A stretch of DNA of 64,000 bases from Acidobacteriota bacterium (GTDB lineage Bacteria > Acidobacteriota > Thermoanaerobaculia > Multivoradales > JBCCEF01): positions 47,974-111,973 of the forward strand of contig JBCCHV010000013.1 in the NCBI GenBank assembly GCA_039028635.1. Direction: 5' to 3'. Shown here piece by piece: positions 16,275 through 23,924 of the stretch (position 1 is its first letter; every line of letters starts with the position of its first letter). The position numbers and the translations under genes were made by a program. The notes beneath the pieces are model-generated. The model was not told the DNA's origin. It worked only from the letters and a program-made list of their open reading frames with translations, and made no database searches.

Positions 16275-17195
16275 TCAGAAAACGCCCTTCGGGCAGATCG
16301 GCGGACCGGCGCGGCAGAGCTCGGACACGCTCTTGTACCCCAGGCTCCAGAGATCATCGTTGCGGCTGCGAACCAAACCGAGGGCGGCGCAGTCGAAGTA
16401 GAAGGGCGATTCGCAGGTCGGGACCTTGACGTCGGTCCACGTCGTAATGGTGGGAATCTTCCAGGGAATGATCTTGCCCTGGTCCTTGCTGATCTGATTG
16501 TGAGCGTAGAAGTGATAGTCGTAGATCGTCGACCCGGAGGCCATGGGCACGGTCAGAACGCTTGCCAGGAAGAGATCCTGGATCGAGCAAGGGAAAGTGA
16601 CCGTGGTCTTGCTGGCGAGGCCGAGCCGGCGGGCCTCGAGGTGGTATTTCTCGTCTTCGCAGGCCAGCTTGACGGTCAAGTGAACGGCCGAGGCCATGGC
16701 TCCGATCTTGCGGCTACTGCCATCGGCGCTGCGCATCGACCAGGAGGCCATCTCGTCCTTGCCATTGGTCGTTCGACGCTCGATCGGGCCACAGGCGATG
16801 GCCTCTTGGAAGACCAGGTGGGCTCGTCCGTCGAGGCCCTCGTCAGCGAGCAGGGTGCCTGCTTTCATCTGCGCGTCGATGGGTGCCAGAAACTTGGTGT
16901 CGAGGGCCTTGCCCTTGTCTTGGCCGGCAAACAAAATCTCGTGGTTCGAGACGTCGAGGTAGCACACCACGTTGCCGACGCTGCTGGTCAGGACACTCTG
17001 CTTGCCCTTGCGGTCCGCGATGCTCCAGGAGTCGCAGTCCCGGTCCTCCGGCTTCTCCCAGGCGAGGATCGGTTGATGGTCCGAAACCGAGGGTTCTTTG
17101 AGCGGCGTTTGCGGAAAGAAGACCGTCACGTCGCCGGCTTCCGGAGAATTCAGGGCGGCAAGGCCTCCGATCAGGACTTTGACGAGAACACTCAT
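16275..17195 (-). CDS. Hypothetical protein, possibly exported
   Basis: I do not recognise this 306-residue protein. The ATG at 17195 follows GGGAGGAG and is preferred over the more distal 17261. A short N-terminal hydrophobic stretch (VLVKVLIGGLAAL) may be a weak signal or membrane anchor. The remainder is mixed alpha/beta with about ten cysteines, including a cluster near the C-terminus (TCESPFYFDCAAL, LCRAGPPICPKG), suggesting disulfides and an extracytoplasmic location. A strong hairpin follows the stop codon. It stands alone between mipA and the LysR gene. Confidence 0.65.
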   Translation of the reverse strand: MSVLVKVLIGGLAALNSPEAGDVTVFFPQTPLKEPSVSDHQPILAWEKPEDRDCDSWSIADRKGKQSVLTSSVGNVVCYLDVSNHEILFAGQDKGKALDTKFLAPIDAQMKAGTLLADEGLDGRAHLVFQEAIACGPIERRTTNGKDEMASWSMRSADGSSRKIGAMASAVHLTVKLACEDEKYHLEARRLGLASKTTVTFPCSIQDLFLASVLTVPMASGSTIYDYHFYAHNQISKDQGKIIPWKIPTITTWTDVKVPTCESPFYFDCAALGLVRSRNDDLWSLGYKSVSELCRAGPPICPKGVF

Positions 17196-17303
17196 AGCTC
17201 CTCCCGAGAGATCAGAATGGCTGCGATCGAGAGACGCACCCTCTCGATCGCTGGGTAGCAACGGACTTTGCGGTCGCTGGTGGACCGGTCCGGTATAGCT
17301 GCC

Positions 17304-18236
17304 TCACGGCGCTTGCTCTCCGCCGCTCGCCCAGGGCGCTCCGGCTGCAAAGGCCCGATGCAAGAAGTCGAGGAATGCTCGCACCTTCGCCGGCTCGTGG
17401 GCGCGACGAGGACGCAGGGTCCAAATGGCGTTGTCGAAGTAGCTTGCGGTGGCCTCGAGATCGGGGAAAAGGTCGATCAGGCTGCCCTCGGCGAGCTCGC
17501 GGCCGATGATCCAGTCGCCCTGCAGGATGATGCCGGCGCCGCCGAGGGCGCACTGTTTGAGAGCGATGGCATTGGAGGTCTTGAGCGGTCCTTCGACGTC
17601 GACGTGGAGCTCTCTGCCGCGGGTCTCCCGAAAGCGCCAGCGGTTGCCGAAACCAGGCATGTCGAGGAGCAGGCAATCGTGCTCCGCCAGCTCTGCTGGC
17701 GTCGGTGGCTTCCCCCGGCGCTCGAGGTAGGACGGGCTGGCGCAGACGTGCGAGCGCATCACCGCCAGACGTCGGGCGAGATAGCTCGAATCGGACAACG
17801 GCCCGAGGCGCAGAGCGACGTCGATGCCGTGCTCCACCAGGTCGGGGGTGGCATCGCTGAGCTGGAGGTCGAGGCGCAGGCCGGGGTAAGTGGCGAGAAA
17901 ATCCGGAAGCAGGGGCAGAAGATTGAGCTGAGAGAAGCTCACCGGGGCCAGGAGGCGCAGCTCGCCGCGCGGCTCCAGGCGACTTCCACCGGCGAGCTCG
18001 GCGGCGTTTTCGAGATCATCGATCAAGGGATCGAGACGCCGAAAGTAGACCTGGCCGGCCTCCGTCGCGGTCATCTTCCGCGTCGTGCGATCGAACAGGC
18101 TGAAGCCGAGCTCCGACTCGAGAGTGGCGATGGCCCGGGAGACGGTCGAGGGGTCGAGACCACGGTCTTCGGCCACTCGGGTGAAGCTGCGACGCCGATA
18201 AACGGCCAGAAACAGCTTGAGCTGGTTGATCTCCAT
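17304..18236 (-). CDS. LysR-family transcriptional regulator
   Basis: This 310-residue protein has the N-terminal LysR helix-turn-helix (INQLKLFLAVYRRRSFTRVA, LDPSTVSRAIATLESELGF) and a substrate-binding domain (LRLLAPVSFSQLNLLPLLPDF and CLLLDMPGFGNRWRF). The length is standard, of the CrgA/AaeR-like group. It is divergent from the dehydrogenase gene at 18364, the usual arrangement for a LysR regulator and its target. The shared intergenic region contains a T-N11-A-type dyad and a pair of direct repeats. The effector is unknown. Confidence 0.92.
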   Translation of the reverse strand: MEINQLKLFLAVYRRRSFTRVAEDRGLDPSTVSRAIATLESELGFSLFDRTTRKMTATEAGQVYFRRLDPLIDDLENAAELAGGSRLEPRGELRLLAPVSFSQLNLLPLLPDFLATYPGLRLDLQLSDATPDLVEHGIDVALRLGPLSDSSYLARRLAVMRSHVCASPSYLERRGKPPTPAELAEHDCLLLDMPGFGNRWRFRETRGRELHVDVEGPLKTSNAIALKQCALGGAGIILQGDWIIGRELAEGSLIDLFPDLEATASYFDNAIWTLRPRRAHEPAKVRAFLDFLHRAFAAGAPWASGGEQAP

Positions 18237-18246
18237 TCATGCGATT

Positions 18247-18296
18247 CTTGCACGAGACAAGTTCTTTTTGCAGTCTTTGAAGCTGTTATTGCAGTC
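18247..18296. promoter_or_regulatory. LysR-type dyad and direct repeats between divergent genes
   Basis: CTTGCACGAGACAAG (18247-18261) is a CTTG-N7-CAAG dyad that also meets the T-N11-A rule of LysR sites. Two copies of TTGCAGTC follow at 18268-18275 and 18289-18296, 21 bp apart, which places them on the same helix face. The region separates the LysR gene from its divergent dehydrogenase. The function is inferred from position. Confidence 0.5.
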
Positions 18297-18363
18297 GATA
18301 GGTTTGCTTCGGACGCGGCGACCGGCCTGGGGCTCGGTGCCGCTCAAAGCCGAAAGGAGAACC

Positions 18364-19296
18364 ATGACGAAGCAAGAAAAGGTTGGACTGCTCGGTCTCG
18401 GAGCGATGGGTGCGCGGCTGGCGCGGCGACTTCTGGAGGCTGGGCACCGGGTAACCGTCTGGAACCGCTCACCGGGCCCGGAGGAGGAGCTCCTCGGTCT
18501 CGGAGCCGAGGCAGCGAAGACCCCGTCGGAAGCGGCGCGCGGGGCCGCCTTCGTGCTCTCGATGGTGCGTGACGATGCCGCCTCACGAGCGGTTTGGCAG
18601 GGACCCGAGGGGGCACTCCGGAGCCTTGCGCCAGGAGCCCTGGCGGTCGAGCTCAGCACCTTGACGCCGACCTGGACCCGGCGCTTGGCGATGGCGGTGC
18701 AGGACGTCGGTGGGGTCTTCGTCGAGTCGCCCGTGGTGGGCTCCCGGCCGCAGGCCGAGGGCGGTCAGCTCGTGGCCTTGGCGGCCGGGCCGAGGGATGG
18801 CGTCGATCGGCTACGACCGCTGCTCGCGGCCTGCTGTGGCCGGATCTTCTTTCTCGGTGAGGCCGGCCTCGGTGCGACCGCCAAGCTGGCCGTCAATGCC
18901 TTCTTCGCGGTTCAGGTGGCGGCGGCCGGCGAGCTGGTGTCCTTTCTGCGAGCCGGTGGCATCGAAGACGAGCGCTGGCTCGACCTGATCGGCCAACTGC
19001 CGGTCGTGGCGCCGCCGCTGGCGGCGTCCTTCGGCGCCATGGCTCGGCGGGAGTTCGCCCCCCAGTTTCCGGTCGAGCTGGTGGCCAAGGACCTGGGCTA
19101 TTTCGTGGCGGCCGCCGATGGCGCAGCGCGGTCGTCGCCGGTGAGGGCGGCGGCGGCTCTCTATCGCCAGGCCATCGAGCAGGGGCTCGGGGACCTCAAC
19201 CTCACCGCCATCGTCGAGATCTTCCAAGGGGCGGAAGCCACGATGGGGGAGGCTGCGGTGTCCGAAGACCGAACGGTCGGTGGTCGGATGCCATAG
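18364..19296 (+). CDS. NAD(P)-binding beta-hydroxyacid dehydrogenase family protein
   Basis: This 310-residue enzyme belongs to the 3-hydroxyisobutyrate dehydrogenase/GLYR family. It begins with a Rossmann motif (VGLLGLGAMGARLARRLLEAG), then VTVWNRSPG for cofactor selection; the Asn-Arg after the strand suggests NADP. VESPVVGSRPQAEGGQLVAL corresponds to the substrate-binding loop and GLGATAKLAVNAFF to the catalytic-lysine region. The C-terminal all-alpha domain includes LVAKDLGYFVAAADG. AAGGAGAACC precedes the ATG. It is divergent from LysR and probably regulated by it. The true substrate is not predictable. Confidence 0.9.
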   Translation: MTKQEKVGLLGLGAMGARLARRLLEAGHRVTVWNRSPGPEEELLGLGAEAAKTPSEAARGAAFVLSMVRDDAASRAVWQGPEGALRSLAPGALAVELSTLTPTWTRRLAMAVQDVGGVFVESPVVGSRPQAEGGQLVALAAGPRDGVDRLRPLLAACCGRIFFLGEAGLGATAKLAVNAFFAVQVAAAGELVSFLRAGGIEDERWLDLIGQLPVVAPPLAASFGAMARREFAPQFPVELVAKDLGYFVAAADGAARSSPVRAAAALYRQAIEQGLGDLNLTAIVEIFQGAEATMGEAAVSEDRTVGGRMP

Positions 19297-19375
19297 AGTC
19301 GGGCGAGAATCCTTCATCTCAGCAGCGCAAGGGGCGCCCCGGGGGACGCCCTCGCCGATCAAGGGAGGCACGTCG

Positions 19376-19705
19376 ATGGTGAGGTCTACACGGCTAGTTT
19401 CGCTGGTGCTGGTTCTTGTCTTCGCCCTGCCGCTGGCTGCCGAAGAGCTGAGCCAGAAGTCGTTGCAGGGCAGCTGGCTGATCGTCGAGTTCGGTGGCGC
19501 GCCCGATTCCGAAGGTGATCGCTGGGAGTTCGAAGGGAATCGCTTCTACCAGGTGATCAGCGGTCGACGAATTCCGCCCGACGAGTTCACCGTCGTGCCC
19601 GGCACGATCGACCTGGGCTACGCCAAGATCGAAGTCAAGAGCTTCGACGGTCGCACCATGGAAGCGGTGATGGCGGGATTTCACTACAAGCTGGTCAAGC
19701 AGTAG
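19376..19705 (+). CDS. Small exported protein of unknown function
   Basis: This 109-residue protein has a signal peptide (LVSLVLVLVFALPLAAEE) and a short beta-rich mature domain beginning LSQKSLQGSWLIVEFGGAPD, reminiscent of lipocalin-like small exported proteins (LQGSW near the start). The start ATG at 19376 follows AAGGGAGG. It is 79 bp after the dehydrogenase and may be in the same transcript. It converges with the large permease gene. Confidence 0.72.
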   Translation: MVRSTRLVSLVLVLVFALPLAAEELSQKSLQGSWLIVEFGGAPDSEGDRWEFEGNRFYQVISGRRIPPDEFTVVPGTIDLGYAKIEVKSFDGRTMEAVMAGFHYKLVKQ

Positions 19706-19735
19706 CGGCGGGCCCCGTAGGCTCGGGACCCGCCG
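19706..19735. terminator. Bidirectional hairpin between convergent genes
   Basis: CGGCGGGCCCCG (19706-19717) pairs with CGGGACCCGCCG (19724-19735), 11 of 12 positions, around a 6-nt loop. It starts one base after the stop codon at 19705 and lies between convergent genes. There is no T-run. Confidence 0.5.
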
Positions 19736-19742
19736 GGCGGAG

Positions 19743-22349
19743 TCAGCCTGCCCAGAGGACCGACGAGGCCTTGGTGCGCGCTGCTCGCAGGGCCGGAATC
19801 AGGCCGGCGAGGGCAGCTACCACCAGCAGAGTGAGTCCCATCGCGGCCAGGGTTTTGGGGTCCGTCGCCTCCATGCCGTAGAGCAGCGATGAGAACCAGC
19901 GGGAGATCAGCAGTGAGGCCACGAGGCCGACGGCGAGGCCGATGGCGGCCAGGGTCAGGGTGCGGAGTACGACCCGCTGCAGAACTCTGCGAGCGGACTC
20001 TCCAAGGGCCATCCGAATGCCGATCTCGGGCCTCCTCTCGGTCACCGAGTAGGACAGCACGCCGTAGATTCCCAAGGCCGCCAAGAGGAGCGCGATGGCA
20101 GCGAACGCCATCAGTACCTGGAGGGTGAAGCGGCGGGGCGACATCCAGCGCTCGATCTGGCCGGTCAACGAGCGGTACTCGTTGGCTGGGATGGTGGGAT
20201 CGACGCGATGGATGGCGGGAATGACGGCCGCCGCCAGGGTTTCCGCCGGCAGGGACGAGCGAACCACCATGTCGAGGGCGCCGAGGCTGCCGATCTGGGT
20301 GATCGGGAAGTAGGCCTCGAGATCGCTTTCGACCTCCAGCGATCGGTGGCGCGTATTGGCCACCACGCCGATGATCTCGAACTCTTCGTCCCCGAAGTTG
20401 GCGGTCCGGCCGAGGACCTCCTCGCCCTGATAGAGCACCGCGGCGGTCGCCTCGTTGAGCAGGATGGTGCCGGGACTTCCGAGGCCGTCCCGGCTGTCGA
20501 AGCGGCGACCGGCGACGAGCTCGACCTGGACCGTATCGAGGTAGCGATGGTCGACGAGGTGCGGAAAGACGGTGATGTCGGGGAGGTCGTCGGCATAGGT
20601 CTGGCCCGGGGCAGTGATGCCCCAGGTGCGGTTGCGCCCGAGGGGCACGGCATCGGTCAAGCCGACCGCTTCGACCCCCGGTAGCGTTTCGATCGCGGTG
20701 ATGATCCGTTCGTAATAGGTCACCGCCTCGGCGCGATCGACGAAAACCCTGCCCGGATCGAGATTCCAGGTGACGACGCCTTCGGACACGAAGCCGGGGT
20801 CGACCTCGAGAACCTTCTGGAAGCTGCGCACCAGCAGTCCGCCGAAGACCAGCAGGATGCAGGCCACGGCGACCTCGGCGACCACCAGGGCTTCGCGCCA
20901 GGCCGTGCTCTGGCGGCTGGCGCTCATCCGCTGGCGGGAGCCGCGCAGGTTGGTGCGGTGGCCGGCCCGGGAGAGCTGCAGGGCCGGCACGATGCCGACC
21001 AGGACACCGACTCCGAGGGCCAGGAGGGTGGCGAAGAGCAGGGCGCCGCCGTCGACGGTCATGTCGTTGAGGAGGGGAATCTCGAGCCCCCGGGTGCGAG
21101 ACACGAAACCGGTGACGGCGAAGGCGAAGAGGGCCCCGAGGAGCGTTCCGGTCAGAGAGAGCACGACGCTCTCGATCAAGAGCTGGCGCAACAAGCGCCG
21201 GCGCGGTGCTCCGAGGGCGCTGCGCACCGCCATCTCGGCGCTGCGTCGGGGACCGCGGGCGAGCAGCATGTTCGAGATGTTGAGGCAGACGATCAGCAGT
21301 ACCGCCCCGGCGGCGGCGGCGAGCAGCAAGAGGGCAGAGCGATAGGGCGCCGCAATGGTGCTCTGCAGGCCGCGCACCTTGGCACCCAGCCCCCAGCGCT
21401 CGGGATCCGCCTCCTCGAGACTGGCGATCACCCCGTCGAGGTCCTGTTGGGCGCTGGCGATGGTGGCGCCGGGGGCGAGGCGGGCGATGATCGACAGCAG
21501 GTTGCCCCAGGCGTCGGTCCGATCGCTGATCGCCAGGGGGGTCAGAAAGTCGACCCGCGAACGGGGTGAGAAGAAGGACGCAAATTCGAAGGATGGCGGC
21601 AGGACTCCCACCACCGACACCGGTTCGCCATCGAGGTTGATCGCGCGATCGACGATGGTGGGGTCGCCGGCGAACTGGCTTTGCCAGAAGCCGTGGGACA
21701 GGATGATCGCCGGCGGTCCTCCATCCTGTCCTTCTTCGTCGGTGAAGCTCCGTCCGTGCAGCGGTGTGACGCCGAGCACGTTGAGAAAGTCGGCCGCGAC
21801 GCCGACCCCGACCAGGCGAATGGGGTCCCCGGCACCCACCAGGTTGTAGCTGCCGTACTCGAAGAAGGCATTGAAGCCGGTCATGCCGTCGAAGGATCGA
21901 GCGAGGGCCCGGAAATCGCGCAGATTCGAGGTCCGCGAAGTCACCGACGACATGCCTTCGCCGCCGACGTTCTCGATCCAGACCAGGCGATTCGGCTGCT
22001 CGAAGGGCAGGTCTTGCAGCATCAGGGGACGCAGAATGCTGAACATGGCGGTGCAGGCGCCGAGGCCGAGGGCGAGGGAGCAGACGATGGTCGCCGTCGA
22101 GATCGGCGAGCGCTTCATCTGCCGCAGGGCGAATCGCAGGTCGCGCACCAGGTGGTCGAGCCACATCCAGCGGCTCGATTCGTAGAACCGCTCCTGGGTT
22201 CGGGTGACGTTGCCAAAGCTCCGTCGCGCCTGATGGCGGGCTGCCTCGGGGTCCATGCCCTCGGCGATGAGCTGCTCGATCTCGAGCTCGAGGTGGGCTT
22301 CGACCTCGGCGGCGAAGTCGGCGTCGGTGCGGCTGGCGGGGCGCTTCAC
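19743..22349 (-). CDS. ADOP-family ABC transporter permease (MacB/FtsX-like)
   Basis: This 868-residue membrane protein begins with a ~80-residue soluble segment (DADFAAEVEAHLELEIEQLI, ARRSFGNVTRTQERF) followed by the ADOP motif DLRFALRQMKRSPISTATIV. It contains two FtsX/MacB-type permease halves, each with a large external domain, and ends in TLLVVAALAGLIPALRAAR. This duplicated orphan permease type, lacking its own ATPase, is characteristic of Acidobacteriota. The GTG start at 22349 overlaps the padR stop as GTGA, so the 5' extension to 22499 is not needed. It may act in export of small molecules or peptides with an ATPase encoded elsewhere. Confidence 0.9.
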   Translation of the reverse strand: MKRPASRTDADFAAEVEAHLELEIEQLIAEGMDPEAARHQARRSFGNVTRTQERFYESSRWMWLDHLVRDLRFALRQMKRSPISTATIVCSLALGLGACTAMFSILRPLMLQDLPFEQPNRLVWIENVGGEGMSSVTSRTSNLRDFRALARSFDGMTGFNAFFEYGSYNLVGAGDPIRLVGVGVAADFLNVLGVTPLHGRSFTDEEGQDGGPPAIILSHGFWQSQFAGDPTIVDRAINLDGEPVSVVGVLPPSFEFASFFSPRSRVDFLTPLAISDRTDAWGNLLSIIARLAPGATIASAQQDLDGVIASLEEADPERWGLGAKVRGLQSTIAAPYRSALLLLAAAAGAVLLIVCLNISNMLLARGPRRSAEMAVRSALGAPRRRLLRQLLIESVVLSLTGTLLGALFAFAVTGFVSRTRGLEIPLLNDMTVDGGALLFATLLALGVGVLVGIVPALQLSRAGHRTNLRGSRQRMSASRQSTAWREALVVAEVAVACILLVFGGLLVRSFQKVLEVDPGFVSEGVVTWNLDPGRVFVDRAEAVTYYERIITAIETLPGVEAVGLTDAVPLGRNRTWGITAPGQTYADDLPDITVFPHLVDHRYLDTVQVELVAGRRFDSRDGLGSPGTILLNEATAAVLYQGEEVLGRTANFGDEEFEIIGVVANTRHRSLEVESDLEAYFPITQIGSLGALDMVVRSSLPAETLAAAVIPAIHRVDPTIPANEYRSLTGQIERWMSPRRFTLQVLMAFAAIALLLAALGIYGVLSYSVTERRPEIGIRMALGESARRVLQRVVLRTLTLAAIGLAVGLVASLLISRWFSSLLYGMEATDPKTLAAMGLTLLVVAALAGLIPALRAARTKASSVLWAG

Positions 22350-22714
22350 GGCCGGCTCCCGGTGGCTTCGAGGCCGAGCACCCGGCTCATCGCCGTCACC
22401 AGCCGGGTCCACTGGCGGGTCTCGCGGACCATCGCTTCGCGGCCAGCCGTGGTGAGCTCGTAGAAACGGGCTCGCCGATTGTTCGAGCTCACCCCCCATT
22501 CGGCCTGAATCCAGCGCTTCTTCTCGAGCCTCTGAAGGGCCGGGTAGAGGGAGCCGTGGTCGACCAGCAGGACATCGCCGGAGGTCTGTTGAATGGCGCG
22601 GGCGATGCCCTGACCGTGCTGCGCTCCAAACACCAGGGTACGCAGGATCAGCAGGTCGAGGGTGCCCTGGAGCAGGGCGATGCGATCGGGAGCGTTTCTC
22701 TCTTGGGTAGACAT
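22346..22714 (-). CDS. PadR-family transcriptional regulator
   Basis: This 122-residue winged-helix repressor has the family core: LLQGTLDLLILRTLVFGAQHG, DHGSLYPALQRLEKKRWIQ and RRARFYELTTAGREAM. It is coupled to the ADOP permease by a 4-bp overlap, a pairing common in Acidobacteriota. The ATG at 22714 is in the centre of a perfect palindrome. A TTG at 22723 has a better placed AAGGAG site (7-nt spacing) and would add three residues. Probably it represses its own operon. Confidence 0.92.
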   Translation of the reverse strand: MSTQERNAPDRIALLQGTLDLLILRTLVFGAQHGQGIARAIQQTSGDVLLVDHGSLYPALQRLEKKRWIQAEWGVSSNNRRARFYELTTAGREAMVRETRQWTRLVTAMSRVLGLEATGSRP

Positions 22715-22724
22715 GCTACCCAAG
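22702..22724. promoter_or_regulatory. Perfect palindrome over the padR start codon
   Basis: CTTGGGTAG (22702-22710) and CTACCCAAG (22716-22724) are perfect 9-bp inverted repeats around a 5-bp centre containing the padR ATG. A PadR dimer site for autoregulation is the simplest reading. As RNA it would also fold into a hairpin over the initiation region. Confidence 0.6.
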
Positions 22725-22747
22725 TCTCGACTCCTTCGGGTCGAATG

Positions 22748-23458
22748 TCAACCCGAGAGCTCTCGACCTCGCTCTCGAACGCCCTTAAGAGCCCAATCGG
22801 TGGCCGGATCGACCCATTCCTCGAGGGGCCGGTAGAGGAAGCCGTGGTCGAGGCGGGTGTCGAGGCGAATCTCCTCGAAGGCGGTGACGCCGGAGCTCTG
22901 CTCGACCAGCTCCCGGCAGCTCCCGCCGTGGCGATCACCGGGTTCGTACAGCGACAGTACGCGGCCGTGGAGGTCGGGTTGCAGCTCACCCGTGACCCAG
23001 CCGTTGCAGGCTCCCATCAAGACCAGGCCGAGCTGGTCGAGGGCGAGCTCCTGAGAGGCCAGCATGGCGATCACCGAACCCTGGGAGGCTCCCACCAGGG
23101 TGATGCGGTCGGCCGCGATGCCCTGTGCCATCAGGGCGCCAACCCGTTCGGTCACCTCGGCGGCGGACTGGTGGAGGTTGCTGCCCGGCGAGCGCAGCGG
23201 TGCCACGACCTCGGCGCCGGCGCGGCGAAGGGCCACGACGATGGCTTCGAACTGGTAGGGGCCGAAGCGCTCGCTGATCGCCCGCGGTCCTTGCTCTTGC
23301 ACGATGCGGCCGTGGAGGTAGATCAGGTAGTGCCCTGGCGGGTCGGCTCCGGATTGGTGGGTGGTGGGTGATGGGCACGCGATGGCGAGGCAGCTGCCGA
23401 GAGCGATGAGAACCGCCGGCAGCGGCCACGGCATGACCTCGGAAACAGGTGTCTTCAT
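22748..23458 (-). CDS. Lipoprotein-like alpha/beta hydrolase
   Basis: This 236-residue protein starts at the ATG at 23458 and has a lipoprotein-type signal (LPAVLIALGSCLAIAC). The fold is alpha/beta hydrolase: YLIYLHGRIVQEQGP near the oxyanion region, the nucleophile elbow LVGASQGSVIAML, a late LYEPGDRHGGSC, and a C-terminal LDHGFLYRPLEEWVDPA with a candidate catalytic histidine. It may be an esterase or acyl hydrolase anchored in the periplasm. It is transcribed from a 466-bp intergenic region shared with the divergent metalloprotease. Confidence 0.76.
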   Translation of the reverse strand: MKTPVSEVMPWPLPAVLIALGSCLAIACPSPTTHQSGADPPGHYLIYLHGRIVQEQGPRAISERFGPYQFEAIVVALRRAGAEVVAPLRSPGSNLHQSAAEVTERVGALMAQGIAADRITLVGASQGSVIAMLASQELALDQLGLVLMGACNGWVTGELQPDLHGRVLSLYEPGDRHGGSCRELVEQSSGVTAFEEIRLDTRLDHGFLYRPLEEWVDPATDWALKGVRERGRELSG

Positions 23459-23924
23459 GTGCCGATTCTCGGACCCGCGGCGAGCCCTGTCCAGGCGGCG
23501 GCCAGGACGAGGCGGCGAGGGCCGAGCCCCGCGGGCTGGGCACGGCGGGTGGGGAAGTCCCTTCCGGAGGTGGTTGGTCATGCAGAACCTTCCTCTCGAA
23601 TTCACGTATTTGGAAGTAGCCAAGATCTCTCCGATCGACCCCTCCGCAGGGTGTGAGGGGAGCGAGCCGTGGCCACTTCAGCGATGGGTCGGCCTGCGGA
23701 CGAGAGATTTCGGCACGACAGTCTCGGGCTAGCGCAGGATTGCAACGGGTGACAACCGGGTCTGTGGGAGACGACGAGCGGCGGGAGGGAGCCCCGCCGC
23801 GAGGCTTGCTCGGAGGCGAGACCGGGTCGGTGCCAGAGGTTGCTTGGCGCTGTCCGAGTATTTCGCCCACCGACCGCCGCGGTGTGGCCGCGGTGGTCCC
23901 CAAGCTGGAAGGAGTCTCAACATC
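23459..23924. other. Divergent intergenic region, no gene seen
   Basis: This stretch separates two divergent starts. Reading frames in it are short and lack family features or ribosome sites. It presumably holds promoters for both neighbours, but I could not place convincing -35/-10 elements. An AAGGAG ribosome site at 23909-23914 serves the downstream GTG at 23925. Confidence 0.5.

Noticed and set aside
19684..22164. 826-codon frame within the ADOP permease
   Set aside because: Another frame of the same strand with a low-complexity Arg/Pro-rich product; the ADOP frame has the family motifs.
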